A stretch of DNA of 64,000 nt from Coprinellus micaceus (Eukaryota > Basidiomycota > Agaricomycetes > Agaricales > Psathyrellaceae): the NCBI GenBank assembly GCA_951394405.1, contig OX596336.1:620001-684000 (forward strand), written 5' to 3'. Under the pieces are notes generated by a model, which was not told the DNA's origin, did no database searches, and saw nothing but the letters and a program-made list of their open reading frames with translations. Position 1 is the first letter of the stretch; every line of letters begins with the position of its first letter. Both the position numbers and the translations under genes were made by a program. This document shows positions 56,140 to 64,000 of the stretch, in pieces.

Positions 56140-57843
56140 TTACATTAGAAGGTCCACCACAAGTAGGTGAGAGTCCGACTTGCGTATCGCTCTACCTGAT
56201 ACTGCGCACAATGCAACCCAAGACGTGTAGTCAACCGACATAAACGCAGGCATAACGCTGACAGAGTCCGACAGGAGTGCATACGTGGCGCAGATTATCT
56301 TTGCCCCGTAATGACCTTCCGCCCTGAATGACATAAGAGGCGAGGTGCTGATTCTGCGCATCATAGGTGAAATTCGTTTGGGGAGAGGTAAGGGAAGCGG
56401 CTGCGACTCGGCGTTCAATGTGCACTCGACAAGCTCTCCAGCAGCGCAGTGTATGTCGACGCGGTAACGAGACACTTCGACTGGGAATCTAGTGGGATCG
56501 CGGTGGGTGTCGAGGAATACGTCGAAGGTGACAGACGTGTGTCCGGCGCTCTGCTGGCGCCACCGAGGCAGGGATATAAGTCTATCTCGGTCAGGTGGAG
56601 GGGGCGATGGGTAAGGAATGATCCTGGCGGACGGTTGCACTCGGGGATGATTCATTTGGGAGACTAAGCGAATGCAAGATGAGCATGGTGAAGTGTTCCG
56701 GCTCCGATTCGGAGAATCCCAGATGGCCACAGCTCTTTCCCCGACCTTGAGGACTTGGCTGCCGCAGAGAAGAACGCACTGAATGATATGTGTTAGTGAG
56801 AGATAGCCCAAACTGGGGAGTGGGGTACCGGCTTCGTATCGGACTCGTCGATCCAATTTTCTGGCGCTAGGGCATATCGCATGGTCTTGTAGTTCCACAT
56901 CACGAGCTCTTGCCCTATTCCGCCCATGCCCCTTCTCGTTCGGGTCACAATGAGAATAATGTTGCCCCGTATTTGCAGGTCAAACCCAACGTCGTCTTTG
57001 CTGAAATCTGAGGACAGTTCCATCTCGACCGTTGCCAAGAGGTTGAAGGTTGGCGCAGGAAGATCCATAAAAATGTCGAAAACAGCGATTCTGTGAGGTA
57101 CATTTAAGTGTCCATTTCCCGAGCCAGAATTGAACGAAACATACCGGTATTGTGCCCCGGCCACGACGCTCCAGATAACAGCCACCTTTAGCTGCTTACC
57201 TGGCCCTGACTGTACATCGAGTCTGATTGGCTTCTTCACCTCAGTGGCTACCCCGCCTTGGGCTACTGAATACGGTATGCGAATCACGCAAAGGGGGGAA
57301 GCGAGTACTGGGCTCCCTGTTATGCCAATGTCCCACACAGACACTCCATCACGCTCGGCCACGACGAAGAGTCGCCCACCGGGTACGAGATGTGTGAGAG
57401 AAATATCGACGACCCCCATGGATGCCATTGGATACGCCGCACTTGCGTTTTGCTGATCGAGCTCGTACGCGGTTTCGACTCCGGTTCTCTTGGTGTTGGC
57501 CACCAGCATGTTCTCGACACGATACGGCGCCATTGCAGCGCGCTGCATCTCGGCTACGCTCATGAGGTGTACGGGGTATGAGGCCTCGGAGATGTTTCTC
57601 TGTCGGCAGACAGCGCGGAGCGCCGGAGACCAGACGTCCGTTGTGTTGAACAATTCGTGTAACCCTCTGCAAGTCTTTGGCAAAGAGGTTAGCACATTCT
57701 CAAGCTGAAGGGTTGGATATGCTTACCATACCCAATGCCAGCAAGGCAGGTGGCTCCGAGAGGGTGGCAATTTCAAGCCATACATCGTGCGGAACGACGT
57801 CGTTGAGCGTTTCGGCTTTGGGAAGTGACTTTGTCCTCTCCAT
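56140..57843 (-). CDS. F-box protein
   Basis: Probable substrate adaptor of an SCF-type ubiquitin ligase. The ATG at 57843 starts MERTKSLPKAETLNDVVPHD. The F-box follows (VPHDVWLEIATLSEPPALLA, then LGMTCRGLHELFNTTDVW), interrupted by an intron after GM. The remainder is a long beta-rich region with propeller-like phrases (GRLFVVAERDGVSVWDI, QLKVAVIWSVVAGAQYRYVS, RGNIILIVTRT, ELVMWNYKTMRY, KVGERAVAIWDS). A second intron joins DESDTKP to CVLLCGSQVL. The last exon ends SDSHLLVVDLLM, TAA. The family is widespread and variable in Agaricomycetes. The substrate cannot be predicted. Confidence 0.85.
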
Positions 57844-58622
57844 CGCTGGAAGATGCTTGACCCTGTACCGGGAATTGTAAAGTGGCTGATGGTGAGGTTG
57901 AAAGGTTGTTCGGGGCCCACCATTTAGGACGAGGTCACATAGGCTTTGGACTTGTTAGTTTTTGGGGCTGCTGTCACCGTGACAGGCTTGGCGGTGACGG
58001 GCGCCAAATTCTTGCCGACCCCTCCCGGCCAGGACCGGAATTTCCCCAGTAAGCAAGCTTGATTATTCAGGCGAGAAATATTCGCTAATTTGAAGTGGGT
58101 CCAAGCTAACGACGCCCTGGGGTAATGTGCGAACCTTTGTTTTTGTGGGGTAACAAAACCACTGGAATCAATGAGTCCACTAGGTGGTAGTCCAGGTTTG
58201 GGGGTATGCTCAATCCTCCGTCCTCCGTGGATTCTCTTGGAGCATTTTTGGCAGGCGCAGCGGCGAAGGTGTCTCGTCGACTGCGGCAAAGGTATGTCCA
58301 CAGCCATTGCCCTCTTCAAGTTCTTCCTCGCTTATAAGCGCCAGGGTCTAGATCGAGATTTCGTGATCAAAAACACTGCCACGGAGGGACAGGAACCGAG
58401 CATGATTTCGCAGTCGTCGCAGCGCTTGGTCCCAGCCGGAAATGGGGTCCGCAGTTGATGCCTCTGCTCTCAACCAAGCCGTAAGGCCACGCAGCCATGA
58501 TATAATTGTCAACCTACCCCCATAGTCTAAACCCGAGTGCTCAAGCAAAACCATTATCTCCCCCACGCTGCTGCGACTGCGCCCACACGTTCCCTGACTC
58601 GACAACTGCGATAGCCTCAAGC
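57844..58622. other. Intergenic with a Cys-containing minus-strand frame
   Basis: The frame at 58319-57924 encodes RRCACQKCSKRIHGGRRIEH followed by a Pro/Ser-rich segment. This resembles the short Cys-rich leaders of some Agaricomycete transposon-encoded proteins. No start-to-stop gene model with further domains could be built, so I list it as a possible remnant only. Confidence 0.35.
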
Positions 58623-60015
58623 ATGATCCTCGATTCGCCCCAGAAAGTTGCCCTCCCCGATGAGGGTGACCCCACACCGATCGAGGCGCCTCCTTCGTAC
58701 GAGGACACGTTCAAAGTCCTGTCTCCCACAACAGTCGGGTTAACCGAGCCAAAATCGCCATTCAGGACACCCTATTCTGCATCCCTGCGCAGTCCACCAC
58801 TACATTCGCCATCGAGCATCGCAGGGCCGTCATCTCCCACAATCCAGAAGGCCTATGCTACTCCGCACGCCAAGGGAAACTGGCTACGATGGGGGCGCTC
58901 ACGAACAGAGAAGGATGTCCGAGCCACGGTCCTAGGTCTTGTTAGAGACCTCGTCCGCGAGCACCACTCCGACGCTGCCGCCCCCGCTGGAATCCTACAG
59001 AGCTGTGCAGCAGCCTGCGAAGGCCGTTCGCTATCGCTCTCCTCCATCCTTCAAGAGAAGTCCATCGAAAACCACACACCACTTTATTGGGCCATCGTCA
59101 AACGCAGACCAGACGAGCATATCGACGAGAAGGCTCAGATACCCGACTTGCTTATTGCCCTCCTATCGCACAGCACTCCGTTAACGAAGGATACGATTCT
59201 GGATATCCGGCAGGCTTGTCTAATCACGTCTGACCAGCCGCTCTTCCAGCGGCTGCGGATGTCGCCCGAATTTGCGACGGTGTCTGGTAAGGATCAGATG
59301 CTGCTGGGCGTCACTCTACCACACGACGAAATTGAAGTGGAGGAATTAGCGGGCGATGAGGGGCAGTTCGCGATGGGCTTTGTGATACCTCATTTCCAGA
59401 AAAGGATGATGGTGACACAGGAAATTGTGCTGGAATTCATTGCTCGAAGTAAGCCCCTAAATTCTGTGGAATGTCTGCCTTTGCTCACTATGTTGGCCCC
59501 GAAGGTCGAATGTGGAAGCTTACCTTTGCCATTGCGGGTCGTGACAACCCAGGTTCATGGACAATCTCCCTCGGGCTCCAAGATAGCAGCCCACCTACAT
59601 GGCTTGACTCTCTTCTCGTCATTCCCGATCCCTCAATTCCGAGTGACCCCCTCAGTGGTCCGGCATCTCCAGCTCCTTCACCTCCGCCTACCGACATACC
59701 CTCGTTCTTCCAATCCGCGTCCGTGACTCTCGGATACCAGAGTAGACCTGCACCAGCTGGACGCCCACCGATCACGATTCGCCTCCCGTGTAGCGAGCGG
59801 TTACAAGTCGGCAACCAGATTGTAGTATGTCTCGAGGACAACGCGGCAGCTGCGACTTTACAGTATGCGTAAGTTATATGTTAATATGTCAAACGAGGAT
59901 CCGAGGCTTAATGGAATCTTCCAGGGGCAATCCGTACATCGCGGCTGATGAGAAGCTGCGAGGACGCCTGGAAGCCCGACTGAAGGTGCCAGGCACAGAT
60001 TGTACTATATGTTAA
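58623..60015 (+). CDS. Hypothetical protein with PPSY motif, paralogue of the gene at 47.1 kb
   Basis: Three exons; introns begin at about 59449 and 59870. The ATG at 58623 gives MILDSPQKVALPDEG, soon followed by EAPPSYEDTF, a PPxY motif of the kind bound by WW domains (for example of Nedd4/Rsp5 ligases). A Ser/Pro-rich stretch leads to a helical region (LGLVRDLVREHHSDAAAPAG, ILQSCAAACEGRSLSLSSIL, HTPLYWAIVKRRPDE). A beta-rich half follows (RMWKLTFAIAGRDNPGSWTI, QVGNQIVVCLEDNA). The protein ends TDCTIC, TAA, which formally fits a C-terminal CaaX-like box, though Thr is not ideal. It aligns with 47127-48326, which lacks the PPSY leader. Function unknown. Confidence 0.75.
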
Positions 60016-61185
60016 GACTTTTGAATTCGTGCTGCTTAACTTTACCTACTCGTGTTATATTATAGCTAGCCCCTCTTCGTCTTCACCGCATCATATTACT
60101 TGGCATATCGCCACGAGCGCTAACGGCGTATAGGCGCCCGTAGTCTTCAGACTCAGCTGGTGGGACGTCACTATTTTACGTCCACAGATCCATCAGCGTC
60201 CCTACTTTGGGGCTGGTCTCATTCATCCTTATAAGGAGCCCCGACGATCATCTCGACACCTTCGTTACCGCACCCCTCCGCCACTCAGAACAATGACCCT
60301 CCTTGTGTGGCGACTTCGGGACCACCGCCGCTCGGCTAGTTCATCATACTCACCCTCGTCCCCATTCACGATCAAGCCGCCACGCTCAGAACTGTCAACA
60401 GAGGGAAAATACACTGGAAAATACCACCAGAAATTCTAAAAGAACAGGAATGAGTACAACAACATGAGAGTTCGTGACGATTGGGGAGGGTGAATATGCT
60501 ACATGTACAACAAAAAATAATGCCGATGTCAGAAAATTGGAGAGGGTGGGTGCGGGTGCATAAGGATGAGTCGCCGATGAGAAAAGAGGTCTGTAGGTTC
60601 GAGTAGGTGCCGGTGTGGTGGGGTTTGGTGGGCAGGATGGTGGTGTCTACAGGGAAACGTTCGAAGAACGTCTTTGAGCAGTCTAAGGGAATGGAGGCGG
60701 GAAGAATACGATAGGTGGATAAATAGCCTGCATGTATGTGGGTGTGGTCTAGAATCTAGAATCTCAGTGTATCCAATCGATACACGTTTGTAAACGGAGG
60801 AACCACGAAAAAACGGGGTTTGAGAGCAAGATGGAGCAAGCATGAAGCGAAATGAAATAGTACCGTGAGTCCGACGTGACTGACGAATCCCGAAACTTGC
60901 GAATGATAACAGCGGGATGACAAGGAAGGAAGATAAAAAGGGATTCTAGGAAAGCATCCGCTGAGAAGGCATTCCGACTGCCTTTCACGGAATTCTTCTG
61001 GGAGGGATCGATGTGTATACGGGAGTTATTCTCCCTTTCGCCGAGTCTTGGGTCGGAAAGCAGGCGTGAAGACGTAAGCGGAGATAGGTGGTGTGGTTAG
61101 TCGGCGAAAGCGATTGGCGGAAGATGGTGGGCGGGTGGGCATAGGGGAAAGCAAGGGACGTTGGTGAAAGGGAGCTTGGGTCGAA
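60016..61185. other. Intergenic, about 1.2 kb
   Basis: Short frames only (the longest is the 104-codon minus-strand frame at 60529-60843, Pro/His-rich without domain). No repeat or RNA gene was recognised. Confidence 0.45.
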
Positions 61186-62370
61186 TTATGTCGACAGTGG
61201 TTTGGGTTTCCATGCTCCATCGAGCATGGTAATGCCCTCATACCGCAGGAGCCCCCGCCATTCGTTCCGCAGGCCTGAAGCTCCAGGCTTGAGGTCTCCC
61301 CTTCCCGGTCGCCGCCCATCCTCGTCGTCGATCACCAACAGCTCTTCGTCGTGTAGCTTCATGATCAACTGATGGAGGTGGCCGGAATAGTCGTCCTCCG
61401 GCGGCAACGAGGGGTGCGAGGAATCTTCGGACAGGGGCGTCAGGGGAGGTACCGCGGGGGAAGGCGGTCGGTGGCGGGTTGGAGCGACGGCTCCGGCATG
61501 GAAGCAGATCGCGAGGGAGAACGCATCCACGACGGAGAAGGAAGGGGATAGGATGAGGACGGGGGAGGTCTCTGAATACGACCGGTGGAGGAACGAGCAG
61601 CCCAGTCCTAACTGCCTTCTCGTGAGTTGTGTGCATCCGGCTTCGACGGAGTCTGACTTCGGGAGGGAAAGGCGCAGGACGCCCTTCTCCTGCTTCAGCT
61701 CTTCCTCCGCGTCGGCGTCGGTGTCGGAAGGGACGAGACGAACGATGGCGGCGTAGCGTTGTTTCAGTTCCGCCTCCTCCTCTTCATCGGCCTCCTCGTC
61801 GCTGCTCGTCCCAGTCGGCTCCCCTCTCCATATGCTGCTACTCACCCCGACGAATATCCTCGACCCAACTCCAATCTCCTGCAAGCAAAGCCTCTCCTCC
61901 CGTTGGTTGGCGACCGAGTGCGGCCGTCGGGCATGACCCCGACGACGAGGGAGATTGCTGATGTGTGGTTGAAGAGGCCCCGTCGCGGGATGTCTCACTT
62001 TCGACGTCGGACTCGCCGGTGCTGCTGGTGCGGGTACCGGCCGTCGCTCAGCGACGTCTCTTGACCCACTCTTGCTCTCGAACCCTCCTTCCGTCTTGTT
62101 CGTGTCAATGCTGCTTGCAGGCCTGTGGCGCGACACCGACCGGTGTTTCGCCCGCCGGGGCAGATGGCTGTGGTGAGGCTCGATGAACCCTTTACCGCTC
62201 ATGCGCGTAGGCACCATCCGCGTCATTGGAATGCCGGTGGGTCGTCGAGGGAGAACCGTTTCGGTTGGGGGGAGGGAATCGTCTTTGGAATGCGGGTGTG
62301 GAGTGACGATAAGCGTTGAAGAGCTGGCTGAGGCAATGCTGGGCGAGAAGGACGAATCGAAGCGATCCAT
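61186..62370 (-). CDS. Hypothetical basic, Ser/Pro-rich protein (394 aa)
   Basis: Single uninterrupted frame from ATG 62370 (MDRFDSSFSPSIASASSSTL). Low-complexity and basic in the first half, with three LPRR motifs (VLPRRPTG, HLPRRAKH, NLPRRRGH). An acidic patch follows (SSDEEADEEEEAELKQRYAA). The C-terminal segment is better conserved-looking (DDYSGHLHQLIMKLHDEELL, RNEWRGLLRYEGITMLDGAW). No family is recognised. Length and composition favour a real gene, though an intron within the frame cannot be excluded. The plus strand here also holds open frames, which are weaker. Confidence 0.55.
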   Translation of the reverse strand: MDRFDSSFSPSIASASSSTLIVTPHPHSKDDSLPPTETVLPRRPTGIPMTRMVPTRMSGKGFIEPHHSHLPRRAKHRSVSRHRPASSIDTNKTEGGFESKSGSRDVAERRPVPAPAAPASPTSKVRHPATGPLQPHISNLPRRRGHARRPHSVANQREERLCLQEIGVGSRIFVGVSSSIWRGEPTGTSSDEEADEEEEAELKQRYAAIVRLVPSDTDADAEEELKQEKGVLRLSLPKSDSVEAGCTQLTRRQLGLGCSFLHRSYSETSPVLILSPSFSVVDAFSLAICFHAGAVAPTRHRPPSPAVPPLTPLSEDSSHPSLPPEDDYSGHLHQLIMKLHDEELLVIDDEDGRRPGRGDLKPGASGLRNEWRGLLRYEGITMLDGAWKPKPLST

Positions 62371-63554
62371 GACGAGAGTGAAGAAAATGGTTGGACTCGA
62401 AGCCCTGATATAAGGTGATATGATAGCGCAACGAGGAAGCCTGTAACCAGTGGAGTGGCTTCCGTCACCGCATCAGCTGCACTGAATGGAGATAGATTGC
62501 CGAGTGTCCGAGGGCACGTTCTGCTCACCAGAACCTGACTCGACTGCCTCAAGGCGCTGAAGGACATACCCAGAAACCTGTTCGAATCTGTATTCAGGAG
62601 TCGAATCGCGAGGCCAACCCGCAGCAACGCCGTTCGAGGAGTCGGGATACACGAGGCCACGATGCCGTCGTTCGGCAAGATAAGATATGTTTCCGATTCG
62701 AGCTGGTCGGGCAACGTCCAAGCACCCTCTGAGTCTCTCTACATTAGGGATATGTCGGAGGTGCATGCCAATGACGTCGGGGCGTTCTTTTGGCGACCTG
62801 ACGAGAAATTCGGGCAACCCAACGCGAACAATGCGGGACGGAGGTTGGAATTCGGCGTCCTCAGACGGAGTTGAGTGACCAGGAAAACTGGGCTTCCACC
62901 CATACATATTTTTGAGTATGGCTCCGGTGACTCGGGGGTTGTGGTACGTATAGACGGAAGTGGGTTTCGTCCTATCGGTCACGGCTATGTCTCGAGGACT
63001 CTCCACGAGGTCCCCATGCGTTACTCCATAATGCGCAACTCTAATAGAAGCACACGGATAGAGGACTGTCGCGTTTTCAATTCAGTAAAACCTAGAAGAC
63101 ATCATTGTGCGTGCCATGAAAGCGTTTGGTCAGTATATGCGTCAAGCCTTCAAAGAAACCAAATCCGAATCACCACATCTCTGCCTGGGCCCAATACGAT
63201 CGAAGTGGTAGGGTTATCAGGGAAGATACACCAGTTTACTTCATAGGCTTTGCTATGGGTGAGAAATGCGGTGCCAGAGAAGAGTTGCAACCGTGGTGGG
63301 CACCGTCGCTGGGCGCTTATTCCCGGTCTGAGCGGAGCTCAAAAGTGGCCGGCGATCACCGACGACGAGCAGGCCGCTCTGGTCGTCGTCGACTTCGACC
63401 CCCCACGTATCACACCCGTGGGCTGTGCAACACCTTCCTGATACCCATCTCGATGATAGTCTGCATAACACAGCACGGCACGAGGTTCATAAGCGCCGGC
63501 ATGGGAACAATGAGGCGTAAGAGCGGCGTGCCTTGATCCACAACCACTTCGACG
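62371..63554. other. Intergenic, about 1.2 kb
   Basis: The 177-codon minus-strand frame at 62473-63006 and several shorter plus-strand frames overlap, and none has recognisable content. The last ~200 bp is likely promoter for Hsp70-like copy 4. Confidence 0.45.
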
Positions 63555-64000
63555 ATGAAGGACCGACCCGCCTATGGTGGATTCAAGCGCAAGCTCGTCA
63601 TCGCGTTTGACATTGGCACGACATTCAGCGGGATCTCGTACAGGTGTGAGGCACGTTTGGTTTCGCGTGTTCGTGACTGACATCGCACAGCGTCCTGGAC
63701 CCAGGGCACCCTCCAAAGGTACAAGGTGTGACAAGGTGTGCTGAGCCCTCTTCCAATGCTTCGCAGCTGACAGTCTCCAGGTTCCCAGCACAAGAGCAGG
63801 TCAATGGCTCGTCAAAGATTCCGACTCTTCTGTACTACGACGCTGGAGGCAACGTTCGAGCCATTGGGGCAGAGGCGATGAGCGAGGGGGTCTACGAGCA
63901 AGCAGAGGACGAGGGCTGGTTCAAGGTGGAATGGTGTGTCCTTCGATCTGGCACCCATGGGCAGTCGCTGAAAACAGTACAGGTTCAAATTGCACCTACG
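63555..64000 (+). CDS. Hsp70-like (HSPA12-type) actin-fold ATPase, copy 4 (partial)
   Basis: The 5' end of a fourth paralogue, cut off by the window. The ATG at 63555 gives MKDRPAYGGFKRKLVIAFDI. Phosphate-1 GTTFSGISYS ends exon 1 (63643), and exon 2 starts at 63691 (VLDPGHPPKVQGVT). The next exon has RFPAQEQVNGSSKIPTLLYY and AIGAEAMSEGVYEQAEDEGW. The intron positions equal those of copies 1 and 3. Its start (PAYGGFKRKLV) is closer to copy 1 (APYGGSRRKLV) than to copy 3. It lies on the opposite strand to the other three. Confidence 0.88.

Noticed and set aside
61553..62413. Plus-strand frames opposite the 394-residue unknown protein
   Set aside because: Shorter than the minus-strand frame, in several alternating frames, and Arg/Ser-rich as expected for antisense shadows.
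62473..63006. 177-codon minus-strand frame
   Set aside because: No recognisable content, overlapped by plus-strand frames of similar length; not enough to call a gene.

Overview
The window is nuclear DNA of a filamentous basidiomycete, most probably a mushroom-forming Agaricomycete. Protein-coding genes are split by many short introns (about 45-80 nt) with GTRNGY donors and YAG acceptors. Housekeeping genes with clear fungal counterparts (TIM50, INO1, SPT7, a penta-EF-hand protein) are mixed with families typical of Agaricomycete genomes: NACHT NTPases, MYND-finger proteins, HSPA12-like Hsp70 ATPases, F-box proteins and seven-helix membrane proteins. No rRNA, tRNA, CRISPR array or autonomous transposon was found.

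Layout. 0.5-6.6 kb: TIM50, a GDSL esterase, a highly C-biased secreted repeat protein and a candidate small secreted peptide. 6.8-21.3 kb is an accessory island: an intact Hsp70-like gene, a NACHT NTPase, a degenerate tandem copy of the Hsp70-like gene carrying a 0.5-kb terminal-inverted-repeat element, and a convergent pair of MYND-finger paralogues. 21.3-24.3 kb is gene-poor. 24.3-41.6 kb is mostly conserved genes: INO1, an unknown protein, a signal-peptide/single-TM protein, a ubiquitin-like-domain protein, a type-B carboxylesterase, a penta-EF-hand protein and SPT7. 41.6-44.3 kb holds decayed, partly triplicated coding sequence. 44.35-45.7 kb encodes a small protein with three GLEBS-like (Rae1/Gle2-binding) motifs. 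47-64 kb is again accessory: a paralogue pair of an unknown family, a third and (cut by the window end) a fourth Hsp70-like gene, a seven-helix membrane protein, an F-box protein and a basic/Ser-Pro-rich unknown.

How it fits together. The conserved genes serve unrelated cellular tasks (mitochondrial import, inositol synthesis, SAGA-dependent transcription, calcium sensing). The accessory genes belong to rapidly duplicating families. The NACHT gene lying between two Hsp70-like copies, followed by the MYND pair, resembles a birth-and-death cluster of signalling or self/non-self genes; that functional reading is inference. The best-supported unusual observations are (i) the three GLEBS-like motifs, each interrupted by a phase-0 intron at the same residue, and (ii) the inverted-repeat element in the Hsp70-like pseudogene, for which the intact paralogue preserves the empty target site.
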